A DNA stretch of 46,441 nt from Lactovum miscens (GCF_014202895.1 NZ_JACHHV010000011.1:1-46441); one strand, 5' to 3'. Positions 15,904-25,014 are shown, numbered from the stretch's first letter. The notes: generated by a model from the letters alone, not told the origin. A program made the numbers and translations.

Positions 15904-17568
15904 TTAATCATTAATAATATTTACCTTATCTCCAAAGAGTTGCTGAGCAAGTTGAGAAATATCTTCTTTATCTTCATATTGAATCGCTTCTGTTTCTATT
16001 TGATCAGGCAAAACATCGGATGCTTCAGCTAAAATTTGACCAGTTCTGCGATTTGAAGCATATACCGCACGAATTTCTCGCCAATCTCCTTCAGCTAGAG
16101 TTAAAACTTCAGGTTGGAAACCACAAATATCGGAAATTGTAGAAGAAATAGTTCCTGTCAATTCTGGGTTTCCCACCAATAATTTGACTAGGTTTTCATG
16201 TTCAACAGTTAATATCAGAGCGCTTGTCGACGCCGCTGCCAGACGTGTTGACTTCAATACAGCTAAATCGCGAGGACTAGCACTTGCTCCAAGCACATCT
16301 CCCCAGGCTTCCTTTATTTTCGTGATTGCATCTGGATTTGCAACTGCTTCATCAAGAACTGCCAGAACGCGATCACGACTTACTCTCATAATAGAACTAG
16401 CTTTTGGTTTGGATTTCAAAATAGTCGCTGGCTCAACAGTCTCTTCTTCCTTAAATTCTTCTCCACGAGAGACCACAATATCAGACTGACTCGCCGCCGT
16501 TTGAGCCTTAATCCGACTTAGAGAAGGTTCAGTTTCAAGTAAAGCTACCTTGCTATCTGACAAACGCATTGTCATTACATCAGCAACTATCTTCGTTTGT
16601 GTAGTCTCTTTCAAAGCCTTTAAACTATCTATTGCAATATCTATCCAACGATAGAGCAATTTGTGCGAAATTTCTGATTTCTCATCAAATAGGAGGTCAC
16701 GGAAATTACCAAGTAAATCCTCAGTAAAACGGAGCATGTTTTTACCTTCAGCAAAAATAGTATTTAACTGTTCAAGAGCCGACTTAGAATCTGCTTTCTC
16801 TAAGTAAGAGATATAATCAACTAGAGCCTGATTAGAGATTGCTCCAGTTACCAATAAAGCATCATTGAGGACCAGTTTCTCTTCCGAAAACGATAGAGCT
16901 TGATCAAGAAGGCTCAAAGCATCTCGCATTCCACCTTCGGCTGATCTTGCAATAACATCTAAAGCTTCAGTTTCATAACTTAAATTTTCATCTTCCATAA
17001 CCTCTTGAAGATGCCCACTAATTTCTGCTGTGGAAATTGACTTAAACGCAAAGCGTTGAACACGTGAAATAATAGTTGCAGGAATTTTTTGGAGCTCAGT
17101 AGTTGCTAACACAAATACGACACCGGGCGTCGGTTCTTCCAGAGTTTTCAGTAAAGCGTTGAAAGCCCCTGCAGAAAGCATATGTACTTCATCAATAATA
17201 TAGACTTTATACTTCGCAATCGCGGCTGCGTAGGTGGATTTATCACGAATTTCACGAATTTCATCAACTCCATTATTAGAGGCTGCATCAAGTTCAATAA
17301 CATCCTCTAGTGTCCCTCTAGTAATTTCTGTACAAATGTCGCAGATATTACAAGGTTCTCCACCCACTTGATTTGGGCAATTAATTGCTTTAGCGAAAAT
17401 TTTGGCTGCTGAAGTTTTTCCTGTTCCTCGTGGGCCAGAAAATAGGTAAGCGTGCGAAATCTGCTCATTCACAATAGCATTTTTTAAGGTTGTAGTTACT
17501 ATCTCCTGACCAATCATGGAACCGAAAGTTTGTGATCGATATTTTCTATAAAGTGCCTGGTATGCCAT
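15904..17568 (-). CDS. dnaX: DNA polymerase III subunit gamma/tau
   Basis: This is the clamp-loader ATPase of the replicative polymerase. The 554-residue product has Walker A GPRGTGKT (45-52), four zinc-binding cysteines (64, 73, 76, 79), Walker B/DEVH (126-129) and a sensor region SRVQRF. A less conserved tau part starts at about 370. The start overlaps the end of the upstream APH-fold gene by 23 bases, so expression is coupled. The order msrC-like, APH-like, dnaX is a single minus-strand unit. I see no obvious slippery sequence for making a short gamma form. Confidence 0.95.
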   Translation of the reverse strand: MAYQALYRKYRSQTFGSMIGQEIVTTTLKNAIVNEQISHAYLFSGPRGTGKTSAAKIFAKAINCPNQVGGEPCNICDICTEITRGTLEDVIELDAASNNGVDEIREIRDKSTYAAAIAKYKVYIIDEVHMLSAGAFNALLKTLEEPTPGVVFVLATTELQKIPATIISRVQRFAFKSISTAEISGHLQEVMEDENLSYETEALDVIARSAEGGMRDALSLLDQALSFSEEKLVLNDALLVTGAISNQALVDYISYLEKADSKSALEQLNTIFAEGKNMLRFTEDLLGNFRDLLFDEKSEISHKLLYRWIDIAIDSLKALKETTQTKIVADVMTMRLSDSKVALLETEPSLSRIKAQTAASQSDIVVSRGEEFKEEETVEPATILKSKPKASSIMRVSRDRVLAVLDEAVANPDAITKIKEAWGDVLGASASPRDLAVLKSTRLAAASTSALILTVEHENLVKLLVGNPELTGTISSTISDICGFQPEVLTLAEGDWREIRAVYASNRRTGQILAEASDVLPDQIETEAIQYEDKEDISQLAQQLFGDKVNIIND

Positions 17569-18232
17569 TCACATCCCCTTCCGGAATATGATCATCGAAC
17601 AATTCATCCTGACCATGATAGCCAAGTTCATCAAGGATTTCTGACATTGCGTCTCTTGCCATGATTTGTTCATCAATATCATTAGAATTATAAGTCTTTA
17701 AAGCTAAGCGCATTGCGTGCATTCTTGCCCTATCAATTGTAGCTTGGTTCACCTCTGCCGCCCCAAAGAAGATCTTGCGAACATGACTATCGAATAGCGA
17801 CCAAGCAATAGCCAAATCGCATGCAGGGTCCCCCACAACAGCTTTTTCAAGTCCAAGAACTCCAGATAATTCGCCATCTTTAACAAAAATATTTTTAGCC
17901 ACAAAATTACCATGTACCCAAACTTGTTTTTTTATAGCCTTTTTTGTTGCAAGATCAAAAGTCATTCCCATAAAATTTTTTGGCACAAGATTTTTAAAAC
18001 CTGAAAGTAAGTCATTCATTTCCGCCTCAAAAAAGACGAGTTCTGAACCTGCAAAATAATTTTCAAAACTCGGTCTTGGAGCTACAATTGTTGAAAGATT
18101 TTGTAAATCATGTAAAAAATGTCCTAGATCACGCGCAAATTTTTTGGGATTCCCATAATTCCCGGGATTAACAGCTTTCCCATCCAAATTTGGAAATCTT
18201 GATTGAATAAATTCATCTATTACTTTCGTCAT
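17546..18232 (-). CDS. APH-fold phosphotransferase-like protein, probable pseudokinase
   Basis: This is a 228-residue cytosolic protein related to aminoglycoside/choline phosphotransferases. The catalytic loop, usually HGDxxxxN, reads HGNFVAKN (107-114), so the catalytic Asp is Asn109. The metal-binding DFG-like Asp is Gly127 in GVLGLEKAVVGDP. The family's structural tail VGDPACDLAIAW is intact. The N-terminal ATP lobe is short and lacks a visible lysine motif. Hence it is probably not an active kinase. ATG 18232 has GAGAAAG in front; a TTG at 18244 is less likely. The gene follows the GAF gene directly and overlaps dnaX by 23 bases. Function is unknown. Confidence 0.7.
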   Translation of the reverse strand: MTKVIDEFIQSRFPNLDGKAVNPGNYGNPKKFARDLGHFLHDLQNLSTIVAPRPSFENYFAGSELVFFEAEMNDLLSGFKNLVPKNFMGMTFDLATKKAIKKQVWVHGNFVAKNIFVKDGELSGVLGLEKAVVGDPACDLAIAWSLFDSHVRKIFFGAAEVNQATIDRARMHAMRLALKTYNSNDIDEQIMARDAMSEILDELGYHGQDELFDDHIPEGDVNGIPGTL

Positions 18233-18240
18233 TTTCTTTC

Positions 18241-18729
18241 TCAACCTACACTAAAGAAATTAAAATCAGTCATTTCGACCAGTTTAGCTGCAAACTCTTC
18301 AAGATACTTGACATCTATTTCATCATAGTAAGCCACTGTTGAGGCATCCAGGTCTAGAACCCCAATTAATTTTTCATCCTTGATGAGTGGGACAACGATT
18401 TCAGACATGGCTCGTGAATCACAAGAAATATAGTTTTCGTATTCTTTAACATTTTCTACAACAACCGTTCGACGCTCAGCAGCAGACTGCCCGCATATGC
18501 CCTTCCCCAACTCAATTTCTACACAAGAAACAGAACCTTGAAATGGAGCCAAAATTAATTTTTCACCGTTGTAAAGATAAAATCCAGTGAAAACTTGATC
18601 TGGTAATGCTTCCCAAAGTACTGCCGAAGCATTTGAAAGATTTGAAATTGTATAATTTTGAGAACTTAAAAGTCCTTCTAACATTGGTGTTAAAAGCTCA
18701 TACGCTTTAATTTTTTCAATCTTTTCCAT
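18241..18729 (-). CDS. msrC: Free methionine-R-sulfoxide reductase (GAF domain)
   Basis: This cytosolic enzyme reduces free methionine-R-sulfoxide and protects against oxidation. The 162-residue GAF-domain protein carries the three family cysteines at 69, 79 (GICGQSAAERR) and 103 (NYISCDSRAMSEIVVPL). The 10 and 24 residue spacings are the same as in E. coli fRMsr (Cys84, 94, 118). It heads the unit msrC, APH-like, dnaX. Its promoter is an extended -10 (TGCTATAAT) ending 7 bases before the ATG, with no ribosome-binding site, so a leaderless mRNA is likely. Confidence 0.88.
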   Translation of the reverse strand: MEKIEKIKAYELLTPMLEGLLSSQNYTISNLSNASAVLWEALPDQVFTGFYLYNGEKLILAPFQGSVSCVEIELGKGICGQSAAERRTVVVENVKEYENYISCDSRAMSEIVVPLIKDEKLIGVLDLDASTVAYYDEIDVKYLEEFAAKLVEMTDFNFFSVG

Positions 18730-18730
18730 A

Positions 18731-18843
18731 AATAAAATTATAGCACAAATGGCTAAAAATACATTAGATCCTCAACTAGATTATGTCTCTGAACTTACAT
18801 TTAATGGGGTCTGCTTGTGACTTACTTGTGCTATAATTTTATT
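18731..18843. promoter_or_regulatory. Divergent mirror-image promoters of msrC and the chorismate mutase gene
   Basis: The 18-base string TTGTGCTATAATTTTATT occurs at 18826-18843 on the plus strand and, inverted, at 18731-18748. Each copy contains an extended -10 (TGCTATAAT) and runs into a start codon: ATG 18844 directly, and ATG 18729 after one more base. No ribosome-binding site is present in either. Confidence 0.75.
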
Positions 18844-19119
18844 ATGTATTTGGAAGAAATAAGAAATGAAATTAATTGCATTGACGAACAAATTGTAAAA
18901 CTTTTAGAAGAAAGAATGGAACTCGTCAACCAAGTTGCAGAAATTAAAAAAAACTCTGAGGTAGCCATATTTGATTATAAACGTGAACAAAAGATCCTCG
19001 AAGGAGTTGCTTCTCAAGTTAAAAATAAGCGTTATGAGGAGGCAATTGTAGGAACCTTCTACGATATCATGAAGAACTCAAGAAAATATCAAAATAAAAA
19101 ACTCGGATCTCAAGAGTAG
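18844..19119 (+). CDS. Chorismate mutase (AroQ type), stand-alone
   Basis: The enzyme converts chorismate to prephenate for phenylalanine and tyrosine synthesis. The 91-residue helical product fits a single AroQ domain. The active-site set of the E. coli enzyme (Arg11, Arg28, Lys39, Asp48, Glu52, Gln88) maps onto Arg7, Arg24, Lys35, Asp44 and Glu48, with Gln83 near the last position. ATG 18844 was chosen because the longer reading from 18817 would cover the -10 box. The -10 ends 6 bases before the ATG, so the message is probably leaderless. It is monocistronic and ends at a strong terminator. Confidence 0.85.
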   Translation: MYLEEIRNEINCIDEQIVKLLEERMELVNQVAEIKKNSEVAIFDYKREQKILEGVASQVKNKRYEEAIVGTFYDIMKNSRKYQNKKLGSQE

Positions 19120-19133
19120 GACCGAGTTTTTTC
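19098..19133. terminator. Terminator between convergent genes
   Basis: AAAACTCGG pairs with CCGAGTTTT and a T-run follows. It serves the chorismate mutase gene and possibly the converging gene at 19134. Confidence 0.85.
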
Positions 19134-19592
19134 TTACATTTTTATTTTTCCAGCTAAGCTATCACGAATTGTCAAATATTCAACTTGTGGTAAGTCTAGA
19201 AGGAAAATCTTGCTATTTCCAAGCTTCTTTGAATCAAAAAGCGCCAAGATAAATGCTTTGATTTCCGATGTTCCTAAATTAAGACAGTTCACAAAAATTA
19301 AATGTTTCTTTGCTTCTAGCTTTGCTAAGTACCAATCGAAATCTGCTAATGTCAGCGCGACATCCTCGTTTTTTCTTTGAACTGAGATAAAGTCTTCATC
19401 GGAACTAGCCAAATTTTTAGCAATTGTTAATAGTTCACTAACATTTGATCTAGAGGCACCAGTTGTAGTGTCAAGATTTTCGGACTCATCCAACTCACGA
19501 TAAGGTCCGCGATCAACCATTGGAATGGCTTGTATTTCACCATATACCATCTCAGACAATCTTGTCTGCAAATTATCTTTAAGTTCGCTCAT
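19134..19592 (-). CDS. Hypothetical protein
   Basis: I do not recognise this 152-residue soluble protein. It has no signal peptide or membrane segment. The C-terminal two thirds look like an alternating alpha/beta fold (KHLIFVNCLNLGTSEIKAF, then KIFLLDLPQVEYLTIRDSL). ATG 19592 is preferred over TTG 19610 because a full promoter lies just upstream: -35 TTGAAT (19622-19627), a 17-base spacer and -10 TATGAT (19599-19604) ending 6 bases before the ATG. There is no ribosome-binding site, so it looks leaderless. It stands alone between the chorismate mutase and glnA genes. Confidence 0.75.
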   Translation of the reverse strand: MSELKDNLQTRLSEMVYGEIQAIPMVDRGPYRELDESENLDTTTGASRSNVSELLTIAKNLASSDEDFISVQRKNEDVALTLADFDWYLAKLEAKKHLIFVNCLNLGTSEIKAFILALFDSKKLGNSKIFLLDLPQVEYLTIRDSLAGKIKM

Positions 19593-19635
19593 ATTTTTAT
19601 CATACAACAATGCTCACAAACATTCAAAAAATCTG

Positions 19636-19670
19636 CACTTTAAAAGGAGCTATTGGCTCCTTTTAAAGTG
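19636..19670 (-). terminator. Terminator after glnA
   Basis: A perfect 15-bp stem (CACTTTAAAAGGAGC with its complement) encloses a 5-base loop, just past the glnA stop codon. Confidence 0.75.
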
Positions 19671-19695
19671 TTTTGAAATAATCAATTTATAATTC

Positions 19696-21036
19696 TTAGT
19701 ACAATTCTAAGTAATTGTCAATCTCCCAGCGTGATACAAATTGTGCATAAGAAGCCCATTCAATACGCTTCGCCTCGACAAAATTAGCTAATACATGATC
19801 CCCAAGCGCTTCAGTAACAACCGCATCTTCTTGGAGGGCTTTAACAGCATTATGCAAAGTAGATGGTAAATCTGTAATGCCATGCGCTTTACGTTCTGCC
19901 TCAGACATCATATATATGTTCTCTTCAATTGCTGCAGGTGCTTGCAATTTATCATTAATTCCGTCAAGTCCTGATGCAAGTAGCACTGAAAGCACCAAAT
20001 ATGGATTTGCCGTTGGATCTACCGAGCGAAGTTCAACGCGTGTTGACATACCACGCGATGCAGGAACACGAATCAATGGTGAACGATTGCGACCAGCCCA
20101 AGCCACATAAACTGGTGCTTCATATCCTGGGACAAGACGTTTGTAGCTATTCACTGTAGGGTTAGAGATGGCTGTGAAGTTATAGGCATGCTTCAAAAGT
20201 CCTGCAATAAAACTTTGCGCAACATCTGACAATCCCATATCACCTGCAGGATCTGCAAAAGCATTTTTTCCATCCGCAGTAAAAAGAGACATGTTACAAT
20301 GCATACCTGATCCATTAATTCCTTGAACAGGTTTTGCCATAAAGCTAGCATGTAAGCCATGTGCACGAGCAACAGTACGAACAACTAGTTTGAAAATTTG
20401 AATGTTGTCACAAGCTTTTAAAACATTTTCATATTTAAAATCAATTTCATGTTGACCAATCGCAACTTCATGATGCGAAGCTTCTACTTCAAATCCAAGC
20501 GAAGTCAAAACGTTCACAATTTCACGACGTGTATTTCCAGCTAAATCAGTTGGTGCAAGATCAAAGTACGACCCCTTATCATTAACTTCAAGAGTTGGGT
20601 TTCCATTCTCATCAAGTTTGAAAAGGAAAAATTCTGGTTCAGGTCCAAGGTTAAAACTCTTAAATCCAACCTTTTCCATCTTCTTAAGGTTACGTTTCAA
20701 AACACCACGTGGATCACCTGCAAAAGGTTCACCATCTGGGGTATAGACATCACAAATAACACCGGCAACTTTTCCATATTCATCTCCCCAAGGGAAAACA
20801 ATCCAAGTATCAAGATCAGGATAGAGAAGCATGTCTGATTCATTAATTCGAACGAAGCCCTCAATTGAGCTTCCATCAAACATCATCTTATTTTCAAAGA
20901 GTTTATCCAACTGCTCTTCGGTCGCTGGAACTTCAACATTCTTTAATGTTCCTAAAATATCAGTGAACATAAGCCTAAGGAATTTAATTCCTTTTTCTTT
21001 AACATCACGACGAATGTCCGCTTCAGTAATTACCAT
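19696..21036 (-). CDS. glnA: Glutamine synthetase type I
   Basis: This cytosolic dodecameric enzyme makes glutamine from glutamate, ammonia and ATP. The 446 residues suit the Gram-positive GSI-alpha class, which is feedback-inhibited and controlled through GlnR rather than adenylylated. Visible motifs are [10 protein letters not shown] near the N-terminus, the ammonia/metal region GPEPEFFLF and [13 protein letters not shown], the ATP loop [17 protein letters not shown], and [13 protein letters not shown]. It follows glnR by 26 bases with a strong ribosome-binding site (AAGGAGAAG), forming the standard glnRA operon. Confidence 0.97.
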   Translation of the reverse strand: MVITEADIRRDVKEKGIKFLRLMFTDILGTLKNVEVPATEEQLDKLFENKMMFDGSSIEGFVRINESDMLLYPDLDTWIVFPWGDEYGKVAGVICDVYTPDGEPFAGDPRGVLKRNLKKMEKVGFKSFNLGPEPEFFLFKLDENGNPTLEVNDKGSYFDLAPTDLAGNTRREIVNVLTSLGFEVEASHHEVAIGQHEIDFKYENVLKACDNIQIFKLVVRTVARAHGLHASFMAKPVQGINGSGMHCNMSLFTADGKNAFADPAGDMGLSDVAQSFIAGLLKHAYNFTAISNPTVNSYKRLVPGYEAPVYVAWAGRNRSPLIRVPASRGMSTRVELRSVDPTANPYLVLSVLLASGLDGINDKLQAPAAIEENIYMMSEAERKAHGITDLPSTLHNAVKALQEDAVVTEALGDHVLANFVEAKRIEWASYAQFVSRWEIDNYLELY

Positions 21037-21062
21037 TTTCTCTTCTCCTTTTTTAACTAAAT

Positions 21063-21428
21063 TTAAAATCTAGGCTGGTTGAATGTGGTACTGTCATTCC
21101 GATAGAAATTTGATTGAATTTCTAGTTCATGACGAAGTGCCCTTGAGATTTCTTCTTGGGTGGGCTGTTTTTGAGCGATTGTTTGCCTCCGTTTCAGAAT
21201 TCTTTTAACATCCACCATCGAGTTTGCACTCTGAAGGATATCTTTGATTTCTAGTAACTTATCAATATCATATAATGAATAAAGACGGTGATTCCCACCT
21301 GTCCGTTCGGGAATCACCAAGTCTTGTGCCTCATAATATCGAATCTGACGAGCAGACAACCCTGTAAGCTTTATTACAGTTGACATGGGTAAAACTGCCA
21401 TGTTTTTTCTAAGCTCACTTTCTTTCAT
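21063..21428 (-). CDS. glnR: Nitrogen regulator GlnR (MerR family)
   Basis: GlnR represses nitrogen genes when glutamine is plentiful, acting with feedback-inhibited glutamine synthetase. The 121-residue protein has a MerR-type winged helix at about residues 10-80 ([19 protein letters not shown] and [18 protein letters not shown]). It ends in a short tail typical of GlnR (TTFNQPRF). A consensus GlnR box lies upstream. The promoter -10 TAAACT ends 6 bases before the ATG with no ribosome-binding site, pointing to leaderless translation. Confidence 0.93.
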   Translation of the reverse strand: MKESELRKNMAVLPMSTVIKLTGLSARQIRYYEAQDLVIPERTGGNHRLYSLYDIDKLLEIKDILQSANSMVDVKRILKRRQTIAQKQPTQEEISRALRHELEIQSNFYRNDSTTFNQPRF

Positions 21429-21434
21429 GATTTG

Positions 21435-21463
21435 AGTTTACGATATTTCATATTTTAAGTCAA
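21435..21463 (-). promoter_or_regulatory. glnRA promoter
   Basis: On the minus strand -35 TTGACT (21458-21463), a 17-base spacer and -10 TAAACT (21435-21440) are followed after 6 bases by the glnR ATG. Confidence 0.8.
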
Positions 21464-21480
21464 GAGATAAAACCATTCCA

Positions 21481-21497
21481 TGTAACATAATATAACA
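21481..21497. promoter_or_regulatory. GlnR box
   Basis: On the minus strand TGTTATATTATGTTACA matches TGTNA-N7-TNACA exactly. It lies 17 bases upstream of the glnRA -35 box, consistent with autoregulation. Confidence 0.85.
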
Positions 21498-21515
21498 TCA
21501 TCATTTTTATAATAT

Positions 21516-21541
21516 AAATTACTCACCTAAGTGAGTAATTT
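21516..21541 (-). terminator. Hairpin after the IIB-like gene
   Basis: AAATTACTCAC pairs perfectly with GTGAGTAATTT around a 4-base loop, just downstream of the stop at 21552. The T-rich tail is modest. Confidence 0.6.
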
Positions 21542-21551
21542 AAAATGTCTA

Positions 21552-22493
21552 TTAACTTTCCCAACTAAAGAACCAAAAATTCTTTTTCTTTGGTAACTCT
21601 TTTTCTTCAAACTTCCTAATAAAAATCTCTGATGTCCGTCCTGTTTGAAGTTCTAAATTTTGAAGAAAATCAAGAACTTTATTTTTTTCATTTTCAAAAT
21701 CATTACTTTTAATAAGTTTCTTCGCATCAGAATTGTCAAACCTTTGATAAGGAATTTGATAATCTAGAAGCCAGGATAATCGGTTTTTCAAAGAAACAAG
21801 GGAGCTTGGTGAAACCAGAAAACCATCAATTCGTCTGGCAACTTTTGAAAAATCTTTTTCCTGGAGCATTGACATATGCCCAAACAAAAAACGAACTTCA
21901 AAATCCTCAATTGGTTGGTAATCATACAGCTCAGATAGGCTAAATTTTTGATGGACAGTGCGAATTTCCAATTCATCAAGAAACTTAAATATTTCTTGCC
22001 AGTACGGTTCAGCATGCCCTGCACCTGCTACAAAAATTTCCAAATCTTTATCAGAAGATTTATTGGTAGTTGAATTTGGAGACTGATAGCCCCGCCAAAG
22101 ATCAAGCTCGATTAACATTCCTCTTAAAATATTATAAGCTCCGGTTCCATTCATCATTCCAAAAAGCTTTCTTGGAAGAGTTTCTACAACAGACGGATAA
22201 TCCTTCAAATATTCCTTTACCGTTGCTGTCAAATAGTTCGATTGAGGTGCAACAAATATGACATCAAATAATTCTCCAAATTCAACGGCATTATAAGGAT
22301 GAATACTATCGATTCCTCCGTAAGCAAAAACCATATCATACATGGAACCATAGGCCCGGCTCTTTTGGAACACCTGGTCAATTGACGCGAATGCAGCCGT
22401 CATGTTTTCATCATTCTCATTGATTTCTTTTACAATTCTCTGGCAAAACATACTTGAGCTTGCACCACCCGAACAACCTACAAAAATAAACAA
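21552..22493 (-). CDS. PTS IIB-like protein with extra C-terminal domain, function unknown
   Basis: The N-terminal ~100 residues resemble the lactose/cellobiose-type IIB phosphocarrier fold. A strand runs into a P-loop-like CSGGASSSMFCQRI, with Cys7 at the position phosphorylated in true IIB proteins, and later VIFVAPQSNYL resembles the IIB pattern DVILLGPQV. True IIB proteins are about 100 residues, whereas this one has 313. The second half opens with IFVAGAGHAEPYWQEI, which could be a second, cysteine-less domain of the same fold. No IIA or IIC gene is nearby. Translation starts at a TTG with GAGAGG seven bases upstream. It lies 27 bases behind ruvB and is probably co-transcribed with it. 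Confidence 0.6.
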   Translation of the reverse strand: MFIFVGCSGGASSSMFCQRIVKEINENDENMTAAFASIDQVFQKSRAYGSMYDMVFAYGGIDSIHPYNAVEFGELFDVIFVAPQSNYLTATVKEYLKDYPSVVETLPRKLFGMMNGTGAYNILRGMLIELDLWRGYQSPNSTTNKSSDKDLEIFVAGAGHAEPYWQEIFKFLDELEIRTVHQKFSLSELYDYQPIEDFEVRFLFGHMSMLQEKDFSKVARRIDGFLVSPSSLVSLKNRLSWLLDYQIPYQRFDNSDAKKLIKSNDFENEKNKVLDFLQNLELQTGRTSEIFIRKFEEKELPKKKNFWFFSWES

Positions 22494-22520
22494 GATCTAC
22501 CTCTCAAAAATAATGTGAAA

Positions 22521-23519
22521 TCAAATTGCTGGTAAAGGATAACCCAGATGTTCATAAGCCTTTTTTGTAGCTCGACGACCTTGTTTCGTCCGAATTATAA
22601 AGCCATGTTGAATCAGATAGGGCTCATACATATCTTCTACCGTTTCTGTTTCTTCCGAAATCGCCACAGACAAAGTCCCCAGCCCAACAGGGCCACCATT
22701 ATAAAGTTCAATCATAGTTCTTAGTAATTTTTGATCCACATAATCAAGGCCTTCTGAATCTACATCTAGCATTTTAAGTGCAAGATCTGAGATTTCACGG
22801 TCAATAATTCCTTCACCTTTAATCTGGGAATAATCCCGCACACGTTTTAAAAGACGATTTGCTATACGTGGGGTTCCTCGGCTCCGTAGAGCAATTTCAT
22901 GAGCCCCATCCTCTGCAATTTCTGTTACAAAAATCTCGGCCGTACGTTTGGTGATTGTTTCCAAATCTTCAATCGTGTAGTACTCCATATGTGCAGAAAT
23001 TCCAAAACGAGCACGTAAAGGATTGGATAGCATACCAGCCCTAGTAGTAGCACCAACCAAAGTGAAGGGTGGCAATTCCAAATGCACTGAACGAGAGCCA
23101 TCGCCTGATCCCAGCATAATATCAATATAAAAATCTTCCATAGCACTATAAAGAACTTCTTCTACATTCATTGGCATACGGTGAATTTCATCAATAAAGA
23201 GAACATCACCCGGTTCAAGTTCATTAAGTAGCGCCACCAAATCCCCCGGTTTTTCAATTGCTGGTCCGGAAGTTTGCTTAATATTCACACCTAATTCATT
23301 AGCTATGACAAATGCCATGGTTGTTTTCCCTAAACCTGGAGGGCCAAAGAGCAAAACATGATCTAGTGCTTCTTCACGTTTTTTTGCGGCTGCAATGAAA
23401 ATCTCAAGTTGTTCCTTGACCTTGTCCTGACCGATATACTGAGCAAAACTTTTTGGACGAAGAGATTGTTCAAGAATAATCTCCCCATTTATTATTTCCG
23501 AATTTAAATTTTCGTTCAT
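22521..23519 (-). CDS. ruvB: Holliday junction branch migration helicase RuvB
   Basis: RuvB is the hexameric AAA+ motor that, with RuvA, drives branch migration of Holliday junctions. The 332 residues show Walker [10 protein letters not shown] (59-67), Walker B DEIH (110-113), sensor I GATTRAG and arginine finger LRARFG, and a C-terminal winged helix ([12 protein letters not shown]). The gene is separate from ruvA, with a divergent permease gene between them. A -10 box TATAAT ends 9 bases before the ATG and no clear ribosome-binding site is seen. Confidence 0.96.
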   Translation of the reverse strand: MNENLNSEIINGEIILEQSLRPKSFAQYIGQDKVKEQLEIFIAAAKKREEALDHVLLFGPPGLGKTTMAFVIANELGVNIKQTSGPAIEKPGDLVALLNELEPGDVLFIDEIHRMPMNVEEVLYSAMEDFYIDIMLGSGDGSRSVHLELPPFTLVGATTRAGMLSNPLRARFGISAHMEYYTIEDLETITKRTAEIFVTEIAEDGAHEIALRSRGTPRIANRLLKRVRDYSQIKGEGIIDREISDLALKMLDVDSEGLDYVDQKLLRTMIELYNGGPVGLGTLSVAISEETETVEDMYEPYLIQHGFIIRTKQGRRATKKAYEHLGYPLPAI

Positions 23520-23624
23520 GGTGGTTCAATTATACACTTTTTCGATATCTAAAAGCACTGCTCATAGCACCAATATACTTCAAATTTATTACTCCCTTCT
23601 CAAAATTTGGAGTATAATCGAAGG

Positions 23625-24383
23625 GTGTTAACGATTACTTTATTACTTATTGGAGGCATATTAGCTGGAATACTTGCCAGTGTAACTGGCATGGCTTCTC
23701 TAGTATCATATCCAATTCTTCTCGCGACTGGGCTTTCGCCTATAGTTGCAAATGTAACAAATACTGCTGGCTTAATATTTTCAGGTCTTGGTTCGAGTAT
23801 CTCATCTCGCCGGGAACTAAAATTTAGCTTTAAAGATTTAATATGGATCTTACCAACTGCTATTTTTGGAAGTTTATCTGGTTGTATTCTCTTACTGACT
23901 TTTCCTAACAAGGTTTTTGAAAAAGTAGTTCCATTTATGATTCTTGGTGCCGCTATTTTTTTTGTTTTCCAACCCCTATTAAAAAAGGCCTCCACTGGCA
24001 ACGCTCAAGAGGTAAGGGTCAAGAAATCCCTATTTAATTTGATTGCCATTTTTCTCATTGGTACTTATGGGGGATACTTTGGTGCTGCTAGTGGTGTATT
24101 TATGCTTCTGGTCTTTAGTCTAACCGAAGGTATGAGTCTCCTTGCGGCCAACGCTTTAAAAAATGTCACTATGGGAATTACAAATTTAGTTGCGACCATT
24201 GTTTTTATATTCTTTGGTCATATTAATTGGCTATTTGGACTGACAATGGGAGCAGGATTTATGATCGGAGGTTACATCGGTCCTGCAATTGCGCGTAAAC
24301 TCCCAAAAACTTTTCTACGCTGGTTAATCATTATTGGAGCCTTTATTCTTGCAGGCTATATGTTTAAAATTGCCTACTTATAA
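23625..24383 (+). CDS. TauE/SafE-family membrane permease
   Basis: This is an integral membrane protein of about 252 residues with roughly eight hydrophobic segments. Family landmarks are the repeated blocks GILAGILASVTGMASLVSYPILLATGL and GGYFGAASGVFMLL. Members move sulfonates, sulfite or other small anions; the substrate is unknown here. GTG 23625 is the likely start: a longer reading from 23607 would begin inside the -10 box. TATAAT (23613-23618) ends 6 bases before the GTG, so the message may be leaderless, although AAGG just before the GTG is too close for a normal ribosome-binding site. Confidence 0.82.
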   Translation: MLTITLLLIGGILAGILASVTGMASLVSYPILLATGLSPIVANVTNTAGLIFSGLGSSISSRRELKFSFKDLIWILPTAIFGSLSGCILLLTFPNKVFEKVVPFMILGAAIFFVFQPLLKKASTGNAQEVRVKKSLFNLIAIFLIGTYGGYFGAASGVFMLLVFSLTEGMSLLAANALKNVTMGITNLVATIVFIFFGHINWLFGLTMGAGFMIGGYIGPAIARKLPKTFLRWLIIIGAFILAGYMFKIAYL

Positions 24384-24403
24384 TTTAGATTTTTAAAGCG
24401 TAA

Positions 24404-24434
24404 TGAAAAAAATCATCCATAAATGATTTTTTTT
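24404..24434. terminator. Bidirectional terminator between the TauE gene and ruvA
   Basis: AAAAAAATCAT pairs with ATGATTTTTTT around a short loop, with T and A runs on both sides of the stem. Confidence 0.85.
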
Positions 24435-24438
24435 TAAT

Positions 24439-25014
24439 TTATTTAATCAATAACTTCAAAGCTAACTTAATATATGACTCAGCTGATCCATTGGTTTCTG
24501 CCTCTAGGCTTGGAATGATTTTCTTTAACTCTACACCCTTATAGCCCAATGCCTCAAGAGCTTCAAGAGCTTCCCCCAGTTCTTGATTTCCAATTACCTT
24601 GGCAACTTGATTCAAAGTTTGTGGAACAAATTTGCCAGCCAGGTCCAAGACCATTTGACTTGCAGTTTTTTTCCCAACACCCGGAAATTTTGTTAAATAA
24701 GTAATGTCTGAATTATCAATAGCGTTTACAAGGCCAACATTATCAGCTCTTGCAATAATTGCTAAAGCTGACTTTGGACCAATTCCTGAAACAGAAATCA
24801 GCTTTAGAAAAACTTCTTTTTCTTCCTCGTTGACAAACCCGTAAAGTGTCTGTGCATCTTCACGCACAACCTGATGGACATAGACTTTCTTGCTGGTATT
24901 TACGTCCCAACTATAAGGATTAGCCACGCTAAGTAAATAACCTACTCCCATGACATCAAGCACTATGTAAGTTGGTTTGATTTTGGTAATTGTACCCAAA
25001 AGATATTCGTACAT
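24439..25014 (-). CDS. ruvA: Holliday junction DNA-binding protein RuvA
   Basis: RuvA forms tetramers on Holliday junctions and recruits RuvB. The 191-residue product starts [20 protein letters not shown], an OB-fold typical of RuvA. It contains paired helix-hairpin-helix motifs around [12 protein letters not shown] and [16 protein letters not shown], and ends with the RuvB-contacting domain. It follows mutL by 47 bases with a strong ribosome-binding site (AGAGGAG), so a mutL-ruvA unit is likely. Confidence 0.95.
   Translation of the reverse strand: MYEYLLGTITKIKPTYIVLDVMGVGYLLSVANPYSWDVNTSKKVYVHQVVREDAQTLYGFVNEEEKEVFLKLISVSGIGPKSALAIIARADNVGLVNAIDNSDITYLTKFPGVGKKTASQMVLDLAGKFVPQTLNQVAKVIGNQELGEALEALEALGYKGVELKKIIPSLEAETNGSAESYIKLALKLLIK

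Noticed and set aside
17546-18232. Aminoglycoside resistance gene
   Set aside because: Both catalytic aspartates are missing and the ATP-binding lobe is short, so no resistance claim is justified.
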